This document shows, one piece after another, positions 1 to 7,588 of a stretch of DNA of 11,407 nucleotides (its first letter is position 1; each line of letters starts with the position of its first letter). The notes beneath the pieces are model-generated. The model had not been told where the DNA came from, ran no database searches, and saw nothing but the letters and a program-made list of their open reading frames with translations. The translations under genes and the position numbers were made by a program. The stretch covers positions 1 through 11,407 of the forward strand of contig CAYPXV010000046.1 of the NCBI GenBank assembly GCA_964414925.1, read 5' to 3'. This stretch comes from PeH17 sp964414925 (lineage in GTDB: Bacteria; Bacillota; Clostridia; Christensenellales; CAG-138).

Positions 1-2007
1 ATCCTCATAGCGAACGAATTCGCTGGTGAAGGAACCTCTGCCTTGAGTCATGCTACGAAGGTCGGTAGCATACTTGAACATTTCGCTGAGCGGAGCTTCT
101 GCGATAACTTCGGTACCTTCAACGGTGGGATTGGTACCGATGAGACGACCGCGGCGGCGGCTCATATCACCCATGATATCGCCCATGTAGTCGTTGGGAA
201 CGAGAACGGTATAGCGATAGATAGGCTCAATAAGAACGGGGTTAGCTTTTGCGCAAGCAGCCTTATAGGAAAGTCTTGCAGCGGACTTGAAAGCAACTTC
301 CTTAGAGTCAACGGGATGGTACTTTCCATCATAGAGAGTAGCCTTGATGCCGATCATGGGATAGCCGGCAAGAACGCCGCGAACCATAGCTTCACGCAGA
401 CCCTTTTCAACAGCGGGGATGTATTCTTTGGGAACAACACCGCCGACGATAGCATTAACGAATTCGAATTCGCCGCTCTCGCTGGGTTCAAATCTCATCT
501 GAACAACACCGAACTGACCTGAACCGCCGGTTTGCTTCTTATGCTTACCTTCGGCTTCAGCCATGGAACGGATGGTCTCACGGTAAGGAATGCGAGGATC
601 CGACAAGCTTGCTTCGACCTTGAACTTATTGCGAAGCTTTGCGCAGATAACATCGATATGCATTTCGCCCAAGCCCTTGATTAGAACGTCACCTGTTTCG
701 GCATTCTTTTCGAGCTGCATGGTGGGATCTTCTTCGAGCAGACGGTTAAGACCTGCGAATACCTTATCTTCTTCGCCCTGTTTTTTAGCTGTTACGGCAA
801 GAGAAATGCAGGGAGTCGGGAAGTCGATGGGAGCAAACTTAACGGGTGCGAGTGCATCGGTAAGGGTATCACCGGTATTGGTGAACTGAAGCTTAGCCAT
901 TGCACCGATATCACCGGCACAGAGTTTATCAACGGCAATGAGGTTCTTACCGCGCATCATATAGACGGTACCGGGTCTTTCGGACTTCTCGGAATTTGCG
1001 TTATAAGCTGCAAAGGAAGCATCGATTGAACCGCTGTAAACCTTCATGATGGAGATTTTTCCGACGAACGGGTCGGCAACGGTCTTGATAACCTGAGCGG
1101 CGAATTTGCCATCCTGCTTAACTTCGACTGCTTCATCTGTGCGGGGGTTAACTGCCGGACGAGCGACAGCGTTATCGGCTGTGGGCATATAATGAACGAG
1201 GTTGTTCATCAGAGTGTAGACGCCGGTATTGTTAAGAGCCGAAGTGCAGCAAACGGGAGTGACGTCACCTGAAAGAATACCGAGGTTAAGACCGCGGATA
1301 ATTTCTTCCTGGCTGAGCTCCATGGTATCAAGATAGGTCATCATCAGTTCTTCATCGCCTTCAGCGGCAGCTTCCATAAGAGCTTCACGCAACTGCTGAG
1401 CGCGATCTTCGAGGTCGGCGGGGATAGCTATATCCTGCTCTGTTTTGCCGTTGAATTTCTTAGCGGTCATGGTTGTAAGATCGACATAACCGACATAAAC
1501 GCCCTTCTCGACTATGGGAAGCTGAATGGGAACGCAGGCAACACCGAATTTATCATGAAGCGCTTCTACTGCTTTATCGAAGTTAGCATTTTCACGATCC
1601 ATCTGGTTAATGACTATCATGCGCGGCATCTTTGCCTTCTTGCACATGCTCATAGCCTTTTCGGTACCGACAACCGGTCCGGCAACTGCTCCGCAAACAA
1701 TAATTGCGGAATCGGCAAGCTCCATAGCTTCGTAAACTTCGCCATAGAAATCGAAGAAACCGGGAGCATCGATAAGGTTAACCTTAGAGCCATTCCACTC
1801 AAAGGGTGCAACGGCGGTGCCTATAGAAATATGTCTTTTAGTCTCCTCCGGGTCGTAGTCGGAAACGGAAGTACCGTCATCGACTTTGCCCATACGATCA
1901 AGAAGCCCTGCATTGAAAAGCATAGCCTCTGTCAAAGTGGTTTTACCTTCTCCACCGTGACCAAAGACACCGATGTTGCGGATTTCATTTGCTTGATAAG
2001 TTTTCAT
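1..2007 (-). CDS. fusA: Elongation factor G-like translational GTPase (EF-G paralogue), C-terminus cut by window edge
   Basis: The reverse strand reads open for 669 codons from an ATG at 2007 to the window edge; EF-G proteins are about 690-700 aa, so probably only 20-30 residues are missing. The G domain shows the P-loop GHGGEGKT (residues 16-23), G3 DAPG (80-83), G4 NQMD (134-137) and a G5-like TSAL. Domain IV has the GGSGQFG region, and domain V carries the MGDIMGDMSRRRGR and SMTQGRGSF motifs. EF-G moves tRNA and mRNA through the ribosome using GTP, but this copy is not a standard housekeeping EF-G: switch I reads SDYDPEETKRHISI, the switch II histidine of DTPGH is Phe84, and the G4 lysine is Gln135. 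It therefore fits the EF-G2/EF-G-like group, whose role is less certain. A GAGGGG ribosome site lies 13 nt before the start, which is rather far, but the N-terminus matches the family. The symbol is for the family only; a canonical fusA is probably elsewhere in the genome. Confidence 0.93.
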   Translation of the reverse strand, partial: MKTYQANEIRNIGVFGHGGEGKTTLTEAMLFNAGLLDRMGKVDDGTSVSDYDPEETKRHISIGTAVAPFEWNGSKVNLIDAPGFFDFYGEVYEAMELADSAIIVCGAVAGPVVGTEKAMSMCKKAKMPRMIVINQMDRENANFDKAVEALHDKFGVACVPIQLPIVEKGVYVGYVDLTTMTAKKFNGKTEQDIAIPADLEDRAQQLREALMEAAAEGDEELMMTYLDTMELSQEEIIRGLNLGILSGDVTPVCCTSALNNTGVYTLMNNLVHYMPTADNAVARPAVNPRTDEAVEVKQDGKFAAQVIKTVADPFVGKISIMKVYSGSIDASFAAYNANSEKSERPGTVYMMRGKNLIAVDKLCAGDIGAMAKLQFTNTGDTLTDALAPVKFAPIDFPTPCISLAVTAKKQGEEDKVFAGLNRLLEEDPTMQLEKNAETGDVLIKGLGEMHIDVICAKLRNKFKVEASLSDPRIPYRETIRSMAEAEGKHKKQTGGSGQFGVVQMRFEPSESGEFEFVNAIVGGVVPKEYIPAVEKGLREAMVRGVLAGYPMIGIKATLYDGKYHPVDSKEVAFKSAARLSYKAACAKANPVLIEPIYRYTVLVPNDYMGDIMGDMSRRRGRLIGTNPTVEGTEVIAEAPLSEMFKYATDLRSMTQGRGSFTSEFVRYED

Positions 2008-2094
2008 ATCTTGTGTTATTCCCCTCTCGCGGTAATAATATAAATAAAAAAGTTCGGGTTATAGCATTCAACAAGAACACACATACCAATCCTA

Positions 2095-2123
2095 AGTATA
2101 GCACAAATAAATTTCGTTGTAAA
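2095..2123 (-). promoter_or_regulatory. Sigma-A-type promoter of the EF-G-like gene
   Basis: Read on the minus strand, a -35 box TTTACA (2118-2123) and a -10 box TATACT (2095-2100) are separated by exactly 17 nt. Transcription should start near 2088, giving a 5' leader of about 80 nt before the ATG at 2007. It lies downstream of the valS terminator, so the EF-G-like gene appears to be an independent transcription unit. Confidence 0.75.
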
Positions 2124-2135
2124 CCGGACACGACG

Positions 2136-2158
2136 AAAAAAATCAGGTTTTTACTGAT
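2136..2158 (-). terminator. Weak second terminator-like hairpin between valS and the EF-G-like gene
   Basis: On the minus strand a 5-bp stem ATCAG/CTGAT (2154-2158 with 2142-2146) and a 7-nt loop are followed at once by seven T. The stem is short and AT-rich, so it would be weak alone. It could act as a back-up after the stronger valS terminator, just upstream of the next promoter. Confidence 0.35.
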
Positions 2159-2198
2159 ATATTTGTAAAAAGTTTAGCTTGATAACCCGACTCGGAAT

Positions 2199-2248
2199 AA
2201 AAAAACGAATTTGCAGCCGCCATGCATAGAGTTTATAACGGCTGCAAT
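2199..2248 (-). terminator. Rho-independent terminator of valS
   Basis: A perfect 9-bp stem TTGCAGCCG/CGGCTGCAA (2239-2247 with 2211-2219), with a 19-nt loop, is followed on the minus strand by ATTCG and a run of seven T (2205-2199). It lies 16 nt after the valS stop codon. The loop is longer than usual, but the GC-rich stem and T-run are convincing. Confidence 0.82.
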
Positions 2249-2262
2249 GATAAATTAATACA

Positions 2263-4923
2263 TCAAATACGCTTCATTTCATCGATTCTGTCGATAACCT
2301 TTGCCAACATGAGCTTGGCGTTTTCGAGTTTTTCCTTTTCTTCCTCAATGACCTTTTCGGGGGCTTTTGCAATAAAGCCCTGATTTGAAAGCTTTGAGTC
2401 GGCTCTCTTGACTTCGCCTTCCCAGCGTTTGCGTTCTTTTTCCAAACGCTCAAGCTCTTTGGAAATATCGATAAGCTCGTTCATGGGTATATATGCTTCG
2501 CCTATTTTGGAAACGACCGAAACGGCATTTTTATCTATGCCCTCTTTATCGAGACGAACCTCGACCGTGCTTGCGCCGGCAAGCTTATTAAGATACGGTG
2601 CTGCCTGTGCGCAAATGCTTTCGTTTTCGGCATTTGTAACGACGATTGTATGGGCACGTTTTGCGGGCGGTACATTCATCTCCACTCTGACATTTCGTAT
2701 CGCACGAACCATATCCATGAGAGCATCCATGCCTTCCGCTTCTTTGGTGAAAACAAAACTGTCTTCTGTCTTAGGCCATGCGGAGCGCATAATGGTTTCA
2801 TCGGAACCCGGAAGTCTCGTATATATATCTTCGGTAATGAACGGCATAAACGGGTGCAAGAGTTTCATTGAATCGGACAGAACCCTAACAAGAACCGCAC
2901 GGACATTTGCCTTTGCCGCTTCATCATCTCCGTACAGTCTCGGCTTCGCCATTTCAATATACCAATCACAGAATTCAGTCCATATGAAGCTGTAAATTCT
3001 GTCTACGGCAAGATTCAAATCGAACGCATCGATATTTGAAGTGGTATCCGCAATAACCTCGTTGAGCCTATGGAGAATCCACTTATCGGCAATATCGAGC
3101 ATATCGGCATTGATATCGACGATAGGTTCGTCACCCAGGTTCATCATTACGAATCTTGAAGCGTTATAGATTTTATTGCAGAAATTTCTTGCAGCTTCGA
3201 CCTTTTTGGGTGCAAACCTCATATCTGTACCTGCCGCAGTGCCGCTTGTCAAACTGAATCTGAGTGAATCAACACCATATTCTTTGATAATTTCGAGCGG
3301 ATCAATGCCGTTACCGAGGGACTTACTCATCTTTCTGCCCTGTTCATCCCTTACCATACCGTGGATATAAACCGTATGGAACGGTACATCGTCCATGGCG
3401 TACAAGCCGAACATAATCATTCTGGCAATCCAGAAGAAAATAAGGTCATAGCCCGTGGCAAGCGTTGCGGTAGGATAATAATATTTCAATTCTTCCGTTT
3501 TTTCGGGCCAGCCGAGAGTAGAGAATGGCCACATACCTGAGGAGAACCAGGTATCAAGAACATCCTCATCCTGACGGAGTGCGCCGCCGCATTTGGGACA
3601 GCAAGTCGGAGCTGTTTCTTCGACAACGGTTTCTCCACATTCGTCGCAGTACCATGCAGGTATGCGGTGTCCCCACCACAACTGACGTGAAATACACCAG
3701 TCGCGGATATTTCTCATCCAGTTATAATACGTTTGCGTATAACGCTCCGGCACGAATTTAACTCTGCCCTGCTCCACAGCTTCGAGTGCGGGCTTGGCAA
3801 GAGAATCAATTGCAACGAACCACTGTTTGGAAATCATAGGCTCGATTGTTGTATGGCAGCGGTAGCATGTACCGACGTTATGGGAATAGGGTTCGATTTT
3901 AACCAAAGCACCACATTCTTCAAGAGCCTTAACAAGCTCTACGCGGCACTGAGCGGTTGTCAAGCCTTCAAATCTGCCGCCGAGTTCATTGATATGCCCG
4001 TCTGTCGTGAATACGCACATACCGGGCAGACCCGTTCTCTGACCGACTTCAAAGTCATTGGGGTCATGACTGGGAGTAATTTTGACTGCACCCGTACCGA
4101 AATCCATTTCTACATAGGAATCGGCAACGATGGGAATTTCCCTTCCGACAACGGGAACAACAACGGTTTTGCCTACAAGGTGGCTGTATCTGGGGTCATC
4201 GGGATTAACTGCAACGCCCGTATCGCCGAGAATAGTTTCGGGTCTTGTCGTTGCGCAGATTATGGAATAGCTGCCATCGGGAGCGGAATAACGAACATGC
4301 CACAAATTGCTCGGTTTTTCTTCAAATTCGACTTCCGCATTTGAAATTGCGGTCTTACAGGTCGGACACCAGTTGACAATACGATCGCCACGATAAATGA
4401 GACCTTTTTTATAAAGGTCAACGAACACCTTTGTTACCGCTTTATTGCAGCCTTCATCCATCGTAAAGCGTTCACGTTCCCAATCGCAGGAAGCACCCAA
4501 TTTACGCAACTGACTTACGATTCTTCCGCCGTATTTTTCCTTCCATGCCCAGGCTTCACGCATGAAACCGTCCCTGCCGACGTCGTTTTTGGTAAGTCCG
4601 CTTTCGGCAAGCTTTTCAACGACTTTAACTTCGGTTGCGATTGAAGCATGGTCCGTGCCCGGGAGCCACAGAGTTTCATATCCGCACATACGCTTGTATC
4701 TGATGAGTATATCCTGCATTGTTTCGTCCAATGCGTGACCCATATGAAGCTGTCCGGTAACATTGGGCGGCGGAATCACGATACAATAAGGCGGTTTATC
4801 GGGATTAGGTTCTGAATGGAAGTAACCTTTATTCTCCCACTGCGCATAAATTCTGTCCTCAACCGTCGAAGGGTCATAGGTCTTCGGCATCTGTTCGATA
4901 CCGTTTAAGCATTTTTCACACAT
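2263..4923 (-). CDS. valS: Valyl-tRNA synthetase
   Basis: This class I aminoacyl-tRNA synthetase charges tRNA-Val with valine and edits mischarged threonine in the cytoplasm. With the start at 4923 the protein is 886 aa, close to the usual Firmicute length. It has the HIGH-type motif HMGH (60-63) after PPPNVTGQL, the LPGTDHASIATE block, the editing-domain TTRPETILGDT stretch, and KMSKS (531-535). A zinc-ribbon-like pair of CxxC motifs sits at C426/C429 and C442/C445. An anticodon-binding domain follows, and the C-terminus is the basic/acidic coiled-coil arm typical of ValS. The frame stays open upstream to 5046, but that extension is the T-box leader; GGAGG at 4931-4935, 7 nt before the ATG at 4923, fixes the start. 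The N-terminus MCEKC adds another cysteine pair before the usual MPKTYDPS start region. Expression should rise when tRNA-Val is uncharged. Confidence 0.98.
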   Translation of the reverse strand: MCEKCLNGIEQMPKTYDPSTVEDRIYAQWENKGYFHSEPNPDKPPYCIVIPPPNVTGQLHMGHALDETMQDILIRYKRMCGYETLWLPGTDHASIATEVKVVEKLAESGLTKNDVGRDGFMREAWAWKEKYGGRIVSQLRKLGASCDWERERFTMDEGCNKAVTKVFVDLYKKGLIYRGDRIVNWCPTCKTAISNAEVEFEEKPSNLWHVRYSAPDGSYSIICATTRPETILGDTGVAVNPDDPRYSHLVGKTVVVPVVGREIPIVADSYVEMDFGTGAVKITPSHDPNDFEVGQRTGLPGMCVFTTDGHINELGGRFEGLTTAQCRVELVKALEECGALVKIEPYSHNVGTCYRCHTTIEPMISKQWFVAIDSLAKPALEAVEQGRVKFVPERYTQTYYNWMRNIRDWCISRQLWWGHRIPAWYCDECGETVVEETAPTCCPKCGGALRQDEDVLDTWFSSGMWPFSTLGWPEKTEELKYYYPTATLATGYDLIFFWIARMIMFGLYAMDDVPFHTVYIHGMVRDEQGRKMSKSLGNGIDPLEIIKEYGVDSLRFSLTSGTAAGTDMRFAPKKVEAARNFCNKIYNASRFVMMNLGDEPIVDINADMLDIADKWILHRLNEVIADTTSNIDAFDLNLAVDRIYSFIWTEFCDWYIEMAKPRLYGDDEAAKANVRAVLVRVLSDSMKLLHPFMPFITEDIYTRLPGSDETIMRSAWPKTEDSFVFTKEAEGMDALMDMVRAIRNVRVEMNVPPAKRAHTIVVTNAENESICAQAAPYLNKLAGASTVEVRLDKEGIDKNAVSVVSKIGEAYIPMNELIDISKELERLEKERKRWEGEVKRADSKLSNQGFIAKAPEKVIEEEKEKLENAKLMLAKVIDRIDEMKRI

Positions 4924-4930
4924 AAATGTA

Positions 4931-4935
4931 CCTCC
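4931..4935 (-). promoter_or_regulatory. valS: Ribosome binding site that fixes the valS start
   Basis: GGAGG on the minus strand, 7 nt before the ATG at 4923 and immediately after the T-run of the T-box terminator. It rules out the longer reading that would begin inside the leader RNA at 5046. Confidence 0.9.
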
Positions 4936-4936
4936 G

Positions 4937-4982
4937 AATAAAATAACTGCACCCATCGTCATCAAAGGACGAGAGGTGCAGT
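4937..4982 (-). terminator. Regulated terminator of the valS T-box
   Basis: On the minus strand an outer stem ACTGCACC/GGTGCAGT (4975-4982 with 4946-4953) encloses an inner TCGTC/GACGA stem and is followed by the T-rich tract TATTTTATT (4937-4945). The competing antiterminator would pair the AAAGG at 4995-4999 and the CGAGA just downstream with the complementary TCTCG and CCTTT inside the terminator region. Transcription reads through only when the antiterminator is held by uncharged tRNA-Val. Confidence 0.88.
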
Positions 4983-5184
4983 CTCGCGGTACCACCTTTG
5001 TTGTTGCAAAAATCTTTGCAACCACTCTATTGCCATAACGCAGCAATGCGTTCGGGTTACTACCCCCGAAAGCTCAGAAGCGACGTTCACAACAAGCACT
5101 GCCGACAATTCTTTCAGCCACGGAATTGCCTCTCTGATGCGGCTAAAGTTGCTACTCCTCTTCGTCAAAGCCAAATTAATAATC
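4937..5184 (-). promoter_or_regulatory. T-box riboswitch (tRNA-Val sensing) leader of valS
   Basis: The minus-strand leader holds the signature T-box sequence AAAGGTGGTACCGCG at 4985-4999, whose TGGT bulge pairs with the free acceptor end of tRNA. Stem I is recognisable: the GAGGAGTA segment at 5153-5160, a distal hairpin (5123-5130 with 5104-5111, one G-U pair), then GAAC followed by the specifier codon GTC at 5082-5084 and GCTTCTGAG. GUC is a valine codon read by tRNA-Val with anticodon GAC, matching the downstream gene. Central hairpins pair 5065-5070 with 5051-5056, and 5047-5052 with 5037-5042; Stem III is GTTGCAAA/TTTGCAAC (5015-5022 with 5003-5010). The 5' end is estimated from the promoter. 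Specifier placement relies on the usual T-box layout and agrees with the gene. Confidence 0.95.
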
Positions 5185-5190
5185 CTACAT

Positions 5191-5219
5191 ATTTTACTCC
5201 GTATTGCACATTCCGTCAA
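5191..5219 (-). promoter_or_regulatory. Promoter of the valS T-box transcript
   Basis: Minus-strand -35 box TTGACG (5214-5219) and -10 box TAAAAT (5191-5196) with a 17-nt spacer. The start of transcription should be near 5184, just ahead of T-box Stem I. It diverges from the MarR-ABC promoter about 75 nt away. Confidence 0.8.
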
Positions 5220-5294
5220 GCATTCATAATATTATATTTTACCTTTATCATTAGCGTGTTACTCTGTTTTTACACAGATGGACGAATCAGACAC

Positions 5295-5323
5295 TTTACA
5301 GCGGGAAAATAATATGGTATTAT
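5295..5323 (+). promoter_or_regulatory. Promoter of the marR-ABC exporter operon
   Basis: A -35 box TTTACA (5295-5300) and a -10 box TATTAT (5318-5323) are separated by 17 nt. Transcription should start near 5330, giving a leader of about 45 nt before the MarR ATG. A short inverted repeat covers the predicted start point. Confidence 0.75.
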
Positions 5324-5324
5324 T

Positions 5325-5348
5325 TTAGACAGTCCAAAAAAAGACTAA
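5325..5348 (+). promoter_or_regulatory. Candidate MarR operator (imperfect inverted repeat)
   Basis: TTAGAC at 5325-5330 and GACTAA at 5343-5348 are inverted copies matching at 5 of 6 positions, separated by 12 nt that include seven A. An inner AGTC/GACT pair (5331-5334 with 5343-5346) overlaps it. The site begins 2 nt after the -10 box and covers the predicted transcription start, a normal place for autorepression by MarR proteins. The link to this regulator is inference. Confidence 0.38.
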
Positions 5349-5376
5349 TTATTATTTTGAAGGGGATGAAACAGAA

Positions 5377-5823
5377 ATGATGGTTGCACCGTTTCACATG
5401 GTTGCCGAAAAAGTAATCCATTCGTACAACAAGATGAGCGAAGATTTGCTGAATAAGTTTGGGTTATCACAGGTGTCGTTTGACATACTGATGTTTTTAA
5501 CGAATAATCCCGAATTCAATACTGCACAGCAGATAAGCGAAGTACGTCATTTAAAGAAGAATTTAGTTTCGGTACATGTGGAGAAACTTGTGAGCATAGG
5601 ACTTTTGCAGCGACATACAATCGAATCCGATCGCAGGAAGATAGGATTAAGTTGTACGAAAAAGTCAAAGCCTATAGTAGAGGAAGGATTAAAATTACAG
5701 AAAGAATTTTTCAAAGAAATTACTGCCGGCATAAGCGAAAGCGAATGGGCTGTATTTGACAACATAAACAAGAAGATAGAAGAAAATGCGGAAAACCTTG
5801 CCGCAAAATACACAAAGGAGTAA
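5377..5823 (+). CDS. MarR-family transcriptional regulator
   Basis: A 148-aa winged helix-turn-helix protein. The N-terminal helix is followed by the DNA-binding region at about residues 30-95: the recognition part around TAQQISEV and LVSVHVEKLVSIGLLQR, then the wing with the family's conserved DRR (85-87) in ESDRRKIGL. A C-terminal helical segment (about 100-145) would dimerise. MarR proteins bind palindromic operators as dimers and commonly release DNA when they bind a small ligand. There are two ATGs in tandem (5377 and 5380); AAGGGG at 5360-5365 lies 11 nt before the first and 14 nt before the second, so the first is kept. The stop at 5821-5823 is 3 nt before the next gene, whose AAGGAG ribosome site lies inside this gene's last codons, so translation is likely coupled. 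It probably represses its own exporter operon; the ligand is unknown. Confidence 0.93.
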   Translation: MMVAPFHMVAEKVIHSYNKMSEDLLNKFGLSQVSFDILMFLTNNPEFNTAQQISEVRHLKKNLVSVHVEKLVSIGLLQRHTIESDRRKIGLSCTKKSKPIVEEGLKLQKEFFKEITAGISESEWAVFDNINKKIEENAENLAAKYTKE

Positions 5824-5826
5824 AAA

Positions 5827-7575
5827 ATGATAAAACTTTTAAAAAGGATGCATACAAGAGAAGTGGTCATGTGCCTGATATGTGCCGTATTCGTTGCGGC
5901 ATCGGTGTATTTTGATCTACTCTTACCTGACTACATGAGTAATCTCACAGTGCTGATAAAAACGCCCGGAAGCGAAATGAGTGAGATATGGACGATGGGC
6001 TTAAAGATGCTCGGTTGCGTCGTTGCAGGTGCGGCATTGTCGATTTTTTGCGGATATCTTTCCGCACGTGCGGCATCGGGTTTCACGCACGGAATACGCA
6101 GCGATCTATTCAATCATATAACCGATTTAGGTCAAGAAGAAATGCTGCGTTTATCGGTTCCGAGTTTAATCACAAGGACTACCAACGACGTAACGCAAAT
6201 TCAGATGCTCATATCGATGGGGCTACAGAATTTGATAAAAGCACCGATAATGGCGGTATGGGCTATTATAAAGATTTTAAACAAAAGCTGGGAACTTTCG
6301 ATTATAACGGCAGGCTTTGTGGTTGGGATGTGCGTTTCGGTTTTGATAATTCTCTCGGTTGTCATGCCTCGATTCCGTATTGTGCAAAAGCTCACGGATA
6401 AGCTCAACCGCATAGCAAGGGAGAATCTGACCGGAATAAACGTTGTTCACGCATTCAATGCAGAGGAATATCAAAACTCCAAATTTGACGTAACAAACAC
6501 TGAGATGATGAAAACACAGCTTTTCAATCAGCGCACATTTGCGGCATTGCAACCGATAATGCAAATAGGTATGAACGGTCTTTCCCTTGCGATATACTGG
6601 GTAGGCGCAGCACTTTTAAGTAAAGTCGCAATGGTTGATAGATTGGCGATGTTCAGCGATATCGTCGTATTCAGCACATACGCCACATACGTAGTTATGT
6701 CATTCATGATGTTGGTTCTGATATTCATGATGTTACCCGCCGCACAAGTTTCGGCAGAACGTATCAACGAGGTATTGGATACAAAACCGCATATCAGGCA
6801 GGGCAAAGTAACCTCAGCTCCCGAAGTGGGAACGGTTGAATTCAGAAACGTATCATTCCGTTATCCCGATGCATCGGACAACGAGTTGGAAAATATTTCA
6901 TTCAAGGTCAATCAAGGTGAAACATTGGCTATAATCGGAGCTACGGGCAGCGGCAAAACAACGCTGATAAGTTTGATTCCCCGTTTTTACGATGCCACAA
7001 GCGGTGAGGTACTTGTTGACGGTGTAAATGTTTCCGAGTACAGCTTTGATGCATTATACAACCGATTGGGTTACATCACCCAGAAGGCAACATTATTCTC
7101 CGGTTCGATAAAGGAAAACATTGCCTTCGGTGAAAGCGAAAACGAAGTTACGGAAGAAACGGTTGAAGATGCGCTTACCATTGCTCAAGCGAAGGAGTTT
7201 GTTGACAAGCTTGAAAACGGAACGGAATATCGCATTGCACAGCTTGGCAGGAATGTATCCGGTGGGCAAAAGCAGAGGTTATCGATTGCACGAGCTTTGG
7301 CAAGAGGAGCGGAGATATTGATATTCGACGATTCATTTTCGGCATTGGACTACCGCACCGACGCAGCGTTGAGAGCCGACTTAAACAGAAAACTACATTC
7401 GACAACAAAGATAATCGTTGCACAAAGGGTAAGCACCATACGCCATGCTGATAGGATAATAGTTCTTGACGAGGGCAGGATTGTCGGAAACGGAACGCAT
7501 GAAGAATTGATGAACTCATGTAACGTATACAAAGAAATCGCATCATCTCAGCTTTCCGAAGCCGAGCTTAAATAA
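5827..7575 (+). CDS. ABC exporter half-transporter, degenerate-site subunit of a heterodimer
   Basis: A 582-aa fusion of an ABC exporter membrane domain (about residues 1-320, six hydrophobic segments) and an ATP-binding domain. The Walker A is GATGSGKT (371-378), the signature SGGQ is at 478-481, and the Walker B IFDDS is at 499-503. Two catalytic residues are changed: the Walker B glutamate is Asp502, and the switch histidine is Gln533 (VAQR). The IAQLGRNVSGGQ stretch and these changes are typical of the degenerate-site half of heterodimeric exporters such as TM287/288, BmrCD and LmrCD. It starts 3 nt after marR, and the second half follows 13 nt after its stop. The pair would sit in the cytoplasmic membrane and export a hydrophobic or drug-like compound, or possibly a lipid; the sequence does not show the substrate. 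The name rests on family features and neighbours. Confidence 0.95.
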   Translation: MIKLLKRMHTREVVMCLICAVFVAASVYFDLLLPDYMSNLTVLIKTPGSEMSEIWTMGLKMLGCVVAGAALSIFCGYLSARAASGFTHGIRSDLFNHITDLGQEEMLRLSVPSLITRTTNDVTQIQMLISMGLQNLIKAPIMAVWAIIKILNKSWELSIITAGFVVGMCVSVLIILSVVMPRFRIVQKLTDKLNRIARENLTGINVVHAFNAEEYQNSKFDVTNTEMMKTQLFNQRTFAALQPIMQIGMNGLSLAIYWVGAALLSKVAMVDRLAMFSDIVVFSTYATYVVMSFMMLVLIFMMLPAAQVSAERINEVLDTKPHIRQGKVTSAPEVGTVEFRNVSFRYPDASDNELENISFKVNQGETLAIIGATGSGKTTLISLIPRFYDATSGEVLVDGVNVSEYSFDALYNRLGYITQKATLFSGSIKENIAFGESENEVTEETVEDALTIAQAKEFVDKLENGTEYRIAQLGRNVSGGQKQRLSIARALARGAEILIFDDSFSALDYRTDAALRADLNRKLHSTTKIIVAQRVSTIRHADRIIVLDEGRIVGNGTHEELMNSCNVYKEIASSQLSEAELK

Positions 7576-7588
7576 AGGAGGTTTCACT

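Noticed and set aside
43..2043. Plus-strand open frames opposite the EF-G-like gene
   Set aside because: They are antisense to a well-conserved EF-G reading frame and encode nothing recognisable.
2408..4344. Plus-strand open frames opposite valS
   Set aside because: Antisense shadows of conserved ValS motifs, without credible ribosome sites or family features.
4924..5046. N-terminal extension of ValS to an upstream start at 5046
   Set aside because: The segment is the T-box antiterminator/terminator region; a clear GGAGG precedes the ATG at 4923 and family length fits 886 aa.
5366..5380. Tiny upstream ORF (ATG AAA CAG AAA TGA) overlapping the MarR start
   Set aside because: Its ATG directly abuts the AAGGGG ribosome site with no spacing, so it is unlikely to be translated as a regulatory leader peptide.
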